Source of the DNA: Methylococcales bacterium | Lineage (GTDB): Bacteria; Pseudomonadota; Gammaproteobacteria; JABHGC01 | Length of the DNA stretch: 33,011 bases | Assembly: GCA_018671575.1 (NCBI GenBank) | Contig: JABHHM010000496.1 | Coordinates: 1 to 33,011, forward strand | Reading direction: 5' to 3' | Shown here: positions 15,275 through 23,901 of the stretch, piece after piece | Layout: the number at the start of each line of letters is the position of its first letter | Numbering within the stretch: position 1 is the stretch's first letter | Translations under genes and position numbers: made by a program | The notes under the pieces: generated by a model | Told to the model about the DNA's origin: nothing | Database searches by the model: none | The model's input: the letters and a program-made list of their open reading frames with translations, nothing else

Positions 15275-16897
15275 ATGGCAAAAACTAAAAAGAATAAAAA
15301 ACCAAGAAAAAATACCAGTAGTACAACCAATACACTGAAAAATTTGCGTGCAAAACGAGGTGGTAAGAAACATATTGTTAAGTTGTTGCAATTGGGAATG
15401 GATCAGCATCAATCGGGTAACTTTGTTGGTGCGGAATCATCTTATATGAAAATTTTAGAAATACAGGAAGATCATTCTGATGCGCTCTATTTTTTAAGTG
15501 TTATTTATTTTGACAGGAATGAAGTCGATAAGTCTGAATTTTATATTCGCAAAGCCATTGCCTCAAATTCTAAAATTGCTGATTATCATATGGATCTTGG
15601 TAATGTTTTGCGGGAGAAAAATAAACTAGAAGAGGCTATTAGTTCCTATAAGAAAACAGTTGAATTAAAGCCATCTTATGCTGAAGCTTATTTTAATTTG
15701 GGATATGTTTTTAAAGAATTAAATGATAATTTGTCTGCTATCGATAATTACCAGCAGGCATTACGTCATAACCCTGAAATGGTTGAAGCGCATGTGCAGT
15801 TAGGGCATCTATTTTTAGATATGCGCGATGCAGTGTCTGCGGAAGATCACTTTCGTAAGGTGTTGGTTATTAATGGTACACACAGTGATGCTTATAATAA
15901 GCTTGGACAGGCATTGGCTATGCAAAATAATTGGGAGTCATCGCAACAGGCTTACACTGAATCGTTGAAGTTAAACCCAATGGAGCCAGAAACACATTAC
16001 CATTTGTCTCTTAGTTATTTGTCGGCAGGTCATTATGCAGAAGGTTGGACAGAGTATGAGTGGCGTTTGAAAAGAAAAGAGTATGAAGATAAAAGAACCT
16101 ATATTAAGCCTAGATGGGATGGCAGTCCTTTAAATGGTAAGACATTATTAATAACGACGGATGGAAGTTTGCAGGAGAGTATCCTTTTTTCTCGATTTTT
16201 AACTCAAATAAACACATTAAATGGTCAAATAATTTTTGAATGTCAAAAAGAATTATCAACATTATTTGTAGCCAATCAATTTGCAGATAAAGTGTTGACT
16301 AAAATTGTAGAAGAGCAACCAGCCACATCTTTTGATGTTTATATTCCTTTGTCCAGTGTGCCAAATTGTCTCAATATTACAGCTGATTCCATCAATTTTT
16401 CAAATCCAGTTTTTGAGATTCCATTTGCCACCAGAAATTATTGGGATTCACAAAAAACTCCAGGTAAGCTGCGAATTGGTGTTTCCAAAACAACTCAATT
16501 ATGTGATGGTTTTTTTGATAAATTAAAAGAGTTTAAACATGAAAATATTGAATTTGTTAATTTAGACAGTGAAATCAGTTTGCTTAAAAATGACGGCTGG
16601 CTAACCCAAATAAAATTTCCAGCGGTGGAAACTCCGTTGGTGAATTTAAGTGGACTCATACAATCATTGGATTTAATCATTGCTGAGGATAGTTTAGCTG
16701 CTTATGTTGCTGGAGCTCTTGAAAAGCCGACGTGGGTTGTTTTGCCAAGGCATTATTCATGGGTTTGGATTGCTGATGGGGTAGATTCGAGTTGGTATCC
16801 ATCTCATCAATTATTAAAAGCAGATCAACAAAATCAGTGGGATGGTGTGTTTTCTAAGATTATGGAACAGCTTGTTAGTTTGGCAGTTGAAGAGTGA
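15275..16897 (+). CDS. TPR-repeat protein with C-terminal glycosyltransferase-like (GT9/ADP-heptose type) domain
   Basis: 540 aa. A very basic N-terminus of about 30 residues is followed by about seven tetratricopeptide repeats (about 37-275, for example ADYHMDLGNVLREKNKLEEAISSYKKTVELKP). A domain similar to those fused to TPRs in many proteobacterial proteins runs from about 285 to 540: WDGSPLNGKTLLITTDGSLQESILFSRFL, DVYIPLSSVP, LDLIIAEDSLAAYVAGALEKPTWVVLP and SSWYPS. In typical homologues the first motif reads close to GLGDT and the later one DTAxAHLAG. Here both are altered (GSLQES, EDSLAAYVAG), so catalytic activity is doubtful. The role may be protein glycosylation or scaffolding. Confidence 0.8.
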   Translation: MAKTKKNKKPRKNTSSTTNTLKNLRAKRGGKKHIVKLLQLGMDQHQSGNFVGAESSYMKILEIQEDHSDALYFLSVIYFDRNEVDKSEFYIRKAIASNSKIADYHMDLGNVLREKNKLEEAISSYKKTVELKPSYAEAYFNLGYVFKELNDNLSAIDNYQQALRHNPEMVEAHVQLGHLFLDMRDAVSAEDHFRKVLVINGTHSDAYNKLGQALAMQNNWESSQQAYTESLKLNPMEPETHYHLSLSYLSAGHYAEGWTEYEWRLKRKEYEDKRTYIKPRWDGSPLNGKTLLITTDGSLQESILFSRFLTQINTLNGQIIFECQKELSTLFVANQFADKVLTKIVEEQPATSFDVYIPLSSVPNCLNITADSINFSNPVFEIPFATRNYWDSQKTPGKLRIGVSKTTQLCDGFFDKLKEFKHENIEFVNLDSEISLLKNDGWLTQIKFPAVETPLVNLSGLIQSLDLIIAEDSLAAYVAGALEKPTWVVLPRHYSWVWIADGVDSSWYPSHQLLKADQQNQWDGVFSKIMEQLVSLAVEE

Positions 16898-17045
16898 TTA
16901 GGGGTGATTCAAAATTAACCTTTAAATTTGATCGTCCCTTGGTTGTTGATCCGACAATACTAACAGTATGTCTTAAAATCTTTGATTTTACTTTGTTAAA
17001 TAGTTTTAATATGGAGGAGCTTCCAACTATTAACAGGTAAAAGCA

Positions 17046-18785
17046 ATGAAAAAATATCTATTACTATTGATTCCCTTTTTTATCTTTTCTCCTGTGGTCA
17101 TGGGGGAATTTATTGAACTTTCTCCTGCATTTTCATCAGGCTTATATAAAAAAGCCAGCCAAGTAGGGGAGCAGCAATCTGGTGTGTATAACAAAGAATT
17201 TATTGTAAATTCGGGTAACAGTGGAAAAGTCATTTTTGTTATACCTCCAGGAGTGGATCGGTTTTATGTTTCAAACATGGGGGTTAATTCCTGGAATTGT
17301 TTTGCCAGTTTTAATTGTTACTATGGTCATTCGCTGAATAATTACAGTAATTCTTCTAGTTACAATCTAAAAACTTCTACGGGTTATACCACAACTTTTA
17401 TTTTCAATGCAAATGATCCTTCCGTATTACGAAAAGAGCCTTCTGCTGTTGAAATGTCTGGGTATTTTCTGATTAATAATACCAGTCCTAGTCAGTGGAA
17501 ATTGATGTCACTTTCCGTGACATTAAGAGTTAGTGATTTAAATGCATATAATGCATGGGTGGACAAGATTAATGGAAATACGCCAAAACCATTACCAGAA
17601 ACACCACCAAAATTAATTTTTCCTGCCAATGATTCAATATTTCCTGGTTCAACTAAAACTTTGAGCTTGAAATGGCAAGCCAGTAATGTAAAAAACTATA
17701 GCATTAGAGTGGAAGATATGACTGGAGCTGTTTTTAATGATGCCCGAAATAATTGTGCAGGTGATCCTCATTATATTTGTATTGATGGGTTTCAGAAAAA
17801 TGAAATTGATATTTCTGTGATTGCTGGACATAAATACCGTTGGTGGGTACATGCTGATGGTGTCAGCAGTGCTAACTTATCTACTTTTAGTGTCGAACAG
17901 GAAAAAGTGGTTAATGGTTGTGTTTCGGAGCAACTAACACAGCATTTAAATCAGTCGAATGAAATACAAAATAACCTACGTTTTTTTCGTGATCAGACAT
18001 TGCAAGAGTCAGAAAAAGGGCAGCATCTTATTCGGCTTTATTATAAGCATTCGGCTGAAATGAAGTCTTTGGTTACTAAAAAATGGGCATTGAAAATATT
18101 AGGTTTTCGTTTATTGTTAAGAATGAATTATGCTGTGCTAATGGATAAAAAAGGAATTGATGTTATCCCATTTAATGATGGATACAGTAAAATTGCACAT
18201 CAATTTATTGATATTGCACAGCGTTATGGCAGTGATGAGTTGAATGAGGATTTTGAAGAGTTGCATGAGTTGATTGATGTATTGCACGGCTTGACTGCTG
18301 AGGAAATTAAAGATGAATTATTTGTTGTAGAATTGCCCACTCCCACTCCCACTCCTTCTCCTTCTCCTTCTCCAATGGTTCCAACGGTGCAACTTGATTA
18401 TGATGATCAAAAACATGCTGAAACAGTAGTGCGAAGAATGACAAATGGTGATAGTTATAGCGTGCGCTTCGTTACACGTAATGATGTGGCCAATGGGAGG
18501 GTCTCATTGGCTGAGTATGCGGGTGAAATTCCTGTTCGAACGGTGGTTATTTCACGTACAATGGGTGATTTGAATATTTATAATAAAGACAATCTTGTGA
18601 GTATTTCAATTCAAAACTCACTGGTTTTTAGTATCGGTGTAAATCAGCGAGGATTTAGGCGTTTGGAACCAAATACAGAATATTTTATTAATTTTGTAAA
18701 TCGAGATTTACTTAAAAGTCCAGCAGTTGATAATTGTTTCGTAGGTCAGCAATGTGGTTTTCATTTGGTTTTTGGACAGCAATAG
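17046..18785 (+). CDS. Secreted multidomain protein with CFI-box-like helical region and Pro-Thr/Ser linker
   Basis: 579 aa. A signal peptide ends near residue 20 (VVMGEF). Residues about 25-170 look like a beta-rich module. About 180-285 is a fibronectin-like module (PPKLIFPANDSIFPG, KYRWWVHADG). From about 292, NGCVSEQ...LRFFRDQTLQESEKGQHLIRLYYKHSAEM strongly resembles the CFI-box-CTERM region (family pattern CFIATAAYG...LRxFRDxxL...GxxxVxLYYxxSP), but only the Cys of CFIATAAYG is left. A PTPTPTPSPSPSP linker (about 432-444) leads to a C-terminal beta-rich module with CFVGQQCG. It is probably extracytoplasmic and envelope-associated. Function unknown. Confidence 0.62.
   Translation: MKKYLLLLIPFFIFSPVVMGEFIELSPAFSSGLYKKASQVGEQQSGVYNKEFIVNSGNSGKVIFVIPPGVDRFYVSNMGVNSWNCFASFNCYYGHSLNNYSNSSSYNLKTSTGYTTTFIFNANDPSVLRKEPSAVEMSGYFLINNTSPSQWKLMSLSVTLRVSDLNAYNAWVDKINGNTPKPLPETPPKLIFPANDSIFPGSTKTLSLKWQASNVKNYSIRVEDMTGAVFNDARNNCAGDPHYICIDGFQKNEIDISVIAGHKYRWWVHADGVSSANLSTFSVEQEKVVNGCVSEQLTQHLNQSNEIQNNLRFFRDQTLQESEKGQHLIRLYYKHSAEMKSLVTKKWALKILGFRLLLRMNYAVLMDKKGIDVIPFNDGYSKIAHQFIDIAQRYGSDELNEDFEELHELIDVLHGLTAEEIKDELFVVELPTPTPTPSPSPSPMVPTVQLDYDDQKHAETVVRRMTNGDSYSVRFVTRNDVANGRVSLAEYAGEIPVRTVVISRTMGDLNIYNKDNLVSISIQNSLVFSIGVNQRGFRRLEPNTEYFINFVNRDLLKSPAVDNCFVGQQCGFHLVFGQQ
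18339..18376 (+). repeat. Six-base tandem repeat coding a Pro-Thr/Pro-Ser linker
   Basis: CCCACT repeated three times passes into CCTTCT repeats, translating to alternating PT then PS. Such units can change copy number by slippage in steps of two residues without a frameshift. Confidence 0.85.
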
Positions 18786-18805
18786 TCAGGTTGTTTAGTG
18801 TCGCC

Positions 18806-19507
18806 CTAACCATCGTATTTATACGTGATGACTAAATGTTCCGCTTTACCTCTTTTATTGGATACGTTGGTTAATCCGTCAAATTTCATGAGTCGACGTT
18901 TTTTAGTGTCATATTGAACTGATAGTGCGTCAGCAAATAATTTAAGAATCCAACTTTTTATATCTAGTCGATAATTTGTCAGAGTTGGGTTTTTTTCATC
19001 ACTACCCAAATAGTTGAAAGTGAAATTAAAATAATCCAGTCGACTCTCTAAAACAAATTTTAATTCCCTTGTTTCACCTGTTTTGAAGTTATTTAAGTGG
19101 TAAAGAATGTAATTGTGGAATCCTTGTCCCATGACCATATTGGGGGTGATGTCTAATGTTTTTGTTTTGATGTTTGCATCTTTATCAGTGACTTCTAAAA
19201 ATAGCTTGTTTCCTTGAACTCGGGTAACAACTTTTTCATTAATTCTTACGTCAATATAAGTCGAGTCAGGAATAAATCGATGTTTGGTATAATCGCTTTC
19301 AATGGATGAAATGAGTTTGTTATTTTCATCATAATATTTTGATTTTATACTGTCAGCTAATCCTTTTTTATTCAGTTCAATTTGATATTTTTCTGTATAC
19401 TTGAAATTACCATTTAAATCTCGTGCCGTGCCAGTGAATGTTTGAATTCCAGCGAGTACAGGATTTGCAAGAAAAAAAAGTGCCAGTAAGAGATAGTTAT
19501 TTTTCAT
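18806..19507 (-). CDS. Secreted protein, unknown function
   Basis: 233 aa with a clear signal peptide (MKNNYLLLALFFLANPVLAG, cut near 19). The mature part is predicted beta-rich with repeated polar strands (FTGTARDLNGNFKYTEKYQIEL, TYIDVRINEKVVTRVQG, KTGETRELKFVLESRLDYFNF), as in periplasmic lipid-binding or barrel-like folds of the DUF3108 sort. I cannot assign a family with confidence. It ends 20 bp from the convergent CFI-box-like gene with no terminator visible between them. The upstream divergent neighbour is moaE. Confidence 0.6.
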   Translation of the reverse strand: MKNNYLLLALFFLANPVLAGIQTFTGTARDLNGNFKYTEKYQIELNKKGLADSIKSKYYDENNKLISSIESDYTKHRFIPDSTYIDVRINEKVVTRVQGNKLFLEVTDKDANIKTKTLDITPNMVMGQGFHNYILYHLNNFKTGETRELKFVLESRLDYFNFTFNYLGSDEKNPTLTNYRLDIKSWILKLFADALSVQYDTKKRRLMKFDGLTNVSNKRGKAEHLVITYKYDG

Positions 19508-19623
19508 TATTTTGAATTCTCAGTGATTGCTATGTGTTGACTTTAATGGACTACACTAAACCTGTCAAATGCTGATTATTTAGATATAATTGATGAGAAT
19601 TTATATATGGAGTCATCAAGAAA

Positions 19624-20061
19624 ATGTTGGTTAAAATATTAGAGTCAGAACTAAATCCTTGGGCTGAACTTGAAAGCTATAATGCTCATAAGTCATACGG
19701 AGGTAAAACGGGGGCTATTGTGACATTCCTTGGTTTTATGAGGGATTTTAATGAAGGTGATGATGTGGTTTCAATGAGTTTAGAACATTATCCTGGGATG
19801 ACAGAAAAAACCTTGGAAAAACTTCTTAGTGATACAAGATTACAGTGGGATCTATTAGATGCTTTGATCATTCATCGTGTGGGAAATTTAAAACCAGAGG
19901 ATGCAATTGTGCTGGTTGCAACTTGGTCATCACACCGTAAGGAAGCCTATGAGTCAAATAGATATATTATGGAAACACTGAAAACCACAGCACCTTTTTG
20001 GAAAAAAGAAAATTTGCTGGATGGTTCAAGTCGCTGGGTAGGTAAAAATACGCCTGGGTAA
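19624..20061 (+). CDS. moaE: Molybdopterin synthase catalytic subunit MoaE
   Basis: 145 aa, family length. MoaE features are VTFLGFMRDFNEGDDV, SLEHYPGMTEK, IIHRVGNLKPED, the WSSHRKEAYES segment, and catalytic lysines equivalent to K120 and K127 in LKTTAPFWKKE. With MoaD it inserts dithiolene sulfur into precursor Z to give molybdopterin. MoaD is normally next to it but is not in this window. Its presence implies at least one molybdoenzyme in the cell. Confidence 0.95.
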   Translation: MLVKILESELNPWAELESYNAHKSYGGKTGAIVTFLGFMRDFNEGDDVVSMSLEHYPGMTEKTLEKLLSDTRLQWDLLDALIIHRVGNLKPEDAIVLVATWSSHRKEAYESNRYIMETLKTTAPFWKKENLLDGSSRWVGKNTPG

Positions 20062-20079
20062 TTGAGTTGATGTAATGTT

Positions 20080-20105
20080 CATTCCCACGTACAGGTGTGG
20101 GAATG
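20080..20105. repeat. REP-like hairpin between convergent moaE and hdrB
   Basis: CATTCCCAC and GTGGGAATG form a perfect 9-bp stem around GTACAGGT. It resembles the TTCCCACGC...GTGGGAA hairpins scattered through many gammaproteobacterial genomes. No U-run follows on either side. It may serve as a bidirectional mRNA 3'-end protector. Confidence 0.6.
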
Positions 20106-20120
20106 AAAAAGCAGAATGGG

Positions 20121-21020
20121 CTATTTTTTAGCAATTATAGATAATTTCTCAGGAGTGATGACTTGGCCATTTAATCCTGATTCTTTATAGTTTTTGCCAT
20201 AAGCAACACTCATTAACTGACTGTAGTAAACTACGGGCATTTTAAATTTGGTGTTGTATTTTTTGTTGATATGGTTTTGATAAACTTCAACATTCATTTG
20301 GCAAACAGGGCATGGTGTAGCAATCATATCTGCACCACCATCATAGGCTGCTTCAATGATGTCTTTAATCATGGCTTGGCTTTTTTCAGGTTCTGAGAAT
20401 GCCAATGCGCCGCCGCAACATTGTACTTTTTTCTCATACTTTTCAATGGGTTCTGCTCCCATTGTTTCAACCAGTTTGTCCAAATATTTTGGGTTTTCAA
20501 AAGATTCACCGTCAATACCAAAAGGTCGATTAGTTTGGCAGCCAACATAACCCGCTATTTTAATACCATCTAATGGTTTTTTGACATGTTTGCCGAGTTC
20601 ATCATAACCAAAGTCTTCAATCAAGACCTCAACCATGTGACGTACTTTTTGATCTGCCTTAACATTGAGACCCGCAGCAGAAAGAGCCTGGTTGGTTTCT
20701 TCCATTAAGCCATCATCTTCATGTAGGCGTTCTTTAGTCTCTTTGGTTGCTAACCAACAAGCAGCACAAGTTGCAACGACATCTTGACCTGGGTTTGCTT
20801 GTTCAGAGAGGGCAAGATTTCTAGCGCTCAAAGCTATTCTGGGTAATTCTCCACCGCCAGCATAGCCAATAGAAGCGCTACAGCAATTCCAGTCTGGAAT
20901 GGTATTGAGTTGGATATCAAGTTCATTACACATTGAATCAACAGATACTTGATAATTAGAAGAAGATGCAGCTTTTTGTGAAGAGCATCCTGGATAAAAT
21001 GAGTATTCTTTTTTTGCCAT
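20121..21020 (-). CDS. hdrB: HdrB-like CCG-domain subunit of the Qmo/Hdr complex
   Basis: 299 aa. Two cysteine-rich CCG domains are visible. The first runs from YPGCSSQ through DWNCCSA to ATCAACW. The second runs from GYVGCQTN through VQCCGGA to TPCPVCQ. In HdrB these bind noncubane [4Fe-4S] clusters that handle disulfide or electron transfer. There are no membrane spans, so it is cytosolic. It is last of four tightly spaced genes (qmoA, qmoB, hdrC, hdrB), 11 bp after hdrC with an AAGG ribosome site. In this context it probably passes electrons with HdrC between QmoAB and another carrier, in place of QmoC. Confidence 0.92.
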   Translation of the reverse strand: MAKKEYSFYPGCSSQKAASSSNYQVSVDSMCNELDIQLNTIPDWNCCSASIGYAGGGELPRIALSARNLALSEQANPGQDVVATCAACWLATKETKERLHEDDGLMEETNQALSAAGLNVKADQKVRHMVEVLIEDFGYDELGKHVKKPLDGIKIAGYVGCQTNRPFGIDGESFENPKYLDKLVETMGAEPIEKYEKKVQCCGGALAFSEPEKSQAMIKDIIEAAYDGGADMIATPCPVCQMNVEVYQNHINKKYNTKFKMPVVYYSQLMSVAYGKNYKESGLNGQVITPEKLSIIAKK

Positions 21021-21031
21021 CTTAAGTTACC

Positions 21032-21658
21032 TTATGCTCCGTGTTTAGCAATCTTTGCATCTTCGAGTTCTTTGGCTTTTTGCAACATAGCGTGAAAACC
21101 AGTTTTGTCTTTAATGCTGTGTCCGCCTAGTAGTTCAAATGGGCTCATTCGGCCAGTTTTAAGCATGTTCAAACCAACATCCTGCATTTTTAGAGACATT
21201 TTTATGCCTTCACCAAAACCGTTCATAAAATACAGTTTTAGACCAAGTTTGAGTTCATTAACGCGTCCTGTATTGGTTAAATTATCCCAAAATAATTGAG
21301 CAAATTTTTCTGTTTGCTGGTTTTCAGGGACTAAACCCAATCGTTTTGCATAATGAGCTAATCCATGCATGATATGTGTGATTGGTAATTCCCTTGGGCA
21401 TCTAACAATACAGTTATAACAGGAAGTACACATCCACATAGAGCTTGAGGTTAAAACTTCTTCGCGTTTGCCTGCTCGAATCATCATGAAAAGTTCTTGC
21501 GGAGGATGATCCCAGTGAGGGCCAAGAGGACATGATCCTGAGCATACGCCACATTGCATACACATTTTAACCCATTCACCTTCTTCTACATTAGCTTCTA
21601 CTTCATGTAAAAAGCTATTTCTATATTTTTCAATCATTGTAGTATTTAAGTTACCCAT
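21032..21658 (-). CDS. hdrC: HdrC-like iron-sulfur subunit
   Basis: 208 aa. Two [4Fe-4S] motifs are complete: CMQCGVCSGSCP (C33, C36, C39, C43) and CTSCYNCIVRCP (C77, C80, C83, C87). The helical C-terminal half has no membrane span. AGGAG stands before the ATG, and the gene starts 8 bp after the qmoB stop. In methanogen Hdr, HdrC relays electrons between HdrA and HdrB. Here it would link QmoB to HdrB. Confidence 0.93.
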   Translation of the reverse strand: MGNLNTTMIEKYRNSFLHEVEANVEEGEWVKMCMQCGVCSGSCPLGPHWDHPPQELFMMIRAGKREEVLTSSSMWMCTSCYNCIVRCPRELPITHIMHGLAHYAKRLGLVPENQQTEKFAQLFWDNLTNTGRVNELKLGLKLYFMNGFGEGIKMSLKMQDVGLNMLKTGRMSPFELLGGHSIKDKTGFHAMLQKAKELEDAKIAKHGA

Positions 21659-21666
21659 GACTGCTC

Positions 21667-23898
21667 CTAAAATTTTAATGGGCTAGTACCAATATCTTCG
21701 ATAGTCTTTGCCATGTCATCAATTAATTGAGGAATACGTTGAATATCTGTGATTGCTACTTCATAAGTTGCAACACGTTCTTTTTCAAGATTTAGTGTCG
21801 TCAGCGTATCATTGACTTTGCTCATTCTGTAATGTGCAATTTCCGATCCTTTAACAAAATGGCATTGGTAGTTTTCACCTTTTTGGCAACCTAAGAGTAC
21901 GACGCCGTCATAACCGCTGTTGAGTGCGTCTGTTACCCATATGGTATTAACAGAACCTAGGCATCGAACAGGAATAATGCGGACATATGCGCTGTGTTGT
22001 ATTCGATTCATGCCAGCCATGTCTAATGCGGGATAAGCATCATTTTCACAAGCCAGTGTCAATATTCTTGGCTTAGCGACTGCATTTTCGTCATCTTCAT
22101 CAGGTATGGGAACATTGACAGCTTTTATTTGTTGTCCAACGGAATCTACTGAATAATTTTCAAAGGATATGACTCGAACAGGGCAAGCACCCATACATGT
22201 TCCGCATCTTCTGCAACGACTTTCATTGTATGATGGATAGCCTTTTTCGTCTTCATTGATTGCACCAAAAGGACATTCCACCGTGCAACGTTTGCATTGT
22301 GTGCAACCTTCCATTCTGAATGATGGGAAACTTAAGTCTCCAGATCTTGGATGAGCTGCTTTGCCTAAGGCTGAGTTTTCAATGGCTTGAATGGCTTTCA
22401 TTGCGGCGCCAGTTGCATCATCAATAGCTTGATTAATGTCCATTGGGCGACGAACGGGTCCAGCAGTATATATGCCTGTTCTTCTGGTTTCATAAGGAAA
22501 ACAGATGAAGTGTGAATCGGTAAAGCCATGAACCAGTTGAGGCATGTCTTTGCCTTGTCTGTAGTCCAAGTTTAAAATAGATTCGACTGGAATTTCGACG
22601 GATCCTTCTTCAGCAGGTGGTGCATCAATATTAACACCTGAATTGGGTAACATTCCAGTTGCAAGAACCACCATGTCTACAGCAAGATCAACTTCATCAT
22701 TTAAGATTAGGTCAGTAAATTTAATGGTGTGTTGGTTGTCGCCAGCAACAACTTCTTTTGCAATGCCTTTAGTAAATGTAACACCTTTTCTTTGTGCACT
22801 TCGGTAAAAGTCTTCACCGCCAGCACCAGGCGTTCTAAGGTCGGTATACAGTACAGCTGCATCACAATTAGGATTGCTTTCTTTAAAATACATGGCTTGT
22901 TTAATGCTGGTGGAGCAACAATGTCCTGAACAATATGATAGGTGATCTTCTTTGTCACTTCTTTGTCCAGCACACTGAATAAACATTACATTTTCAACCA
23001 CTTTGCCGTCTGATGGTCGTTTAATGGGCGTTCCATTGGCTTCTTGAGCTAATTTTTCTAAGCCTAATTGATCGACAACATCAGGTGTTTTCCCATAAGC
23101 AAATTCAGGTAGTTTGTTAGCGTCATATGGAGTGAAGCCACTGGCTTGAATAATGGCACCAAAATTTTCAGTGGTTGTCGAGCCACTTTCTGTTGTAATG
23201 TCTACAGAAAATCGACCAGGTGCACCTGATGTTTTGGTTGTTGTAGAATTGAGATAAACCGTGATATTTGAGTTAGCACTGATTTGATTGTTTAAGTCAT
23301 CAATGCCATTGTCCTGAGGTGAGGCGTAAGGCATTCTGCTAGGTACTTTACGATGTAGTTGACCCGCAACACCGCCTAGTTGACTTGTTTTCTCAATAAT
23401 AGAAACTTGATAGCCTGCTTTAGAGGCTTCTATGGCAGATGTCATGCCTGTGATACCACCACCAACAACCAGTAAGTGTTTATTGACAGATTGTTCCTGA
23501 CTGGCAGAAGGGGGTGACATAAATTTTACTTCAGTACAGCCCATTCTTATGTAGTCTTCAGCCATTTCTTGGGTTGCTTCTTTGGCTTCTTCTGTATCAG
23601 GTCTAACCCAAATAACACCTTCTCTAAGGTTGACTCTCGAAACACAAGTAGACTCAAAATTAAAAGCCTCAAATTTAGCTCGTCTTGAGCAAGCTCCGAT
23701 GACAACTCGATTAATACCCTCGTTATCAATATCAGCTTGTATTTTGTCTACAGTACTTTGCTGACATAAGAATTCTTCTTGTCTACAAATGGCTGCTTTG
23801 CCTTCTCCTGATGCGATACTTTCAAGTTTATCTGTATCTAATCTTTCACCAAGACCACAACCTTTACAGATATACGCGCCTATTTTTGTATCTGCCAT
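21667..23898 (-). CDS. qmoB: QmoB: HdrA-like flavoprotein with C-terminal MvhD-type domain
   Basis: 743 aa. Residues 1-125 form the QmoB-type N-terminal domain (ICKGCGLGERL, VVIGACSRR). An FAD Rossmann motif is near 142 (VVGGGITGMTSAI), then an HdrA Cys motif SYCSGHCCSTSIKQA near 319. Two [4Fe-4S] motifs, CTQCKRCTVECP and CRRCGTCMGACP, lie near 530-570. From about 605 there is an MvhD-like domain with RCLGSV and LLGCQKGENYQCHF. In the Qmo complex of sulfate reducers and some sulfur oxidisers it exchanges electrons with APS reductase. It starts 3 bp after qmoA with GGAGG. Confidence 0.92.
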   Translation of the reverse strand: MADTKIGAYICKGCGLGERLDTDKLESIASGEGKAAICRQEEFLCQQSTVDKIQADIDNEGINRVVIGACSRRAKFEAFNFESTCVSRVNLREGVIWVRPDTEEAKEATQEMAEDYIRMGCTEVKFMSPPSASQEQSVNKHLLVVGGGITGMTSAIEASKAGYQVSIIEKTSQLGGVAGQLHRKVPSRMPYASPQDNGIDDLNNQISANSNITVYLNSTTTKTSGAPGRFSVDITTESGSTTTENFGAIIQASGFTPYDANKLPEFAYGKTPDVVDQLGLEKLAQEANGTPIKRPSDGKVVENVMFIQCAGQRSDKEDHLSYCSGHCCSTSIKQAMYFKESNPNCDAAVLYTDLRTPGAGGEDFYRSAQRKGVTFTKGIAKEVVAGDNQHTIKFTDLILNDEVDLAVDMVVLATGMLPNSGVNIDAPPAEEGSVEIPVESILNLDYRQGKDMPQLVHGFTDSHFICFPYETRRTGIYTAGPVRRPMDINQAIDDATGAAMKAIQAIENSALGKAAHPRSGDLSFPSFRMEGCTQCKRCTVECPFGAINEDEKGYPSYNESRCRRCGTCMGACPVRVISFENYSVDSVGQQIKAVNVPIPDEDDENAVAKPRILTLACENDAYPALDMAGMNRIQHSAYVRIIPVRCLGSVNTIWVTDALNSGYDGVVLLGCQKGENYQCHFVKGSEIAHYRMSKVNDTLTTLNLEKERVATYEVAITDIQRIPQLIDDMAKTIEDIGTSPLKF

Positions 23899-23901
23899 GG
23901 T

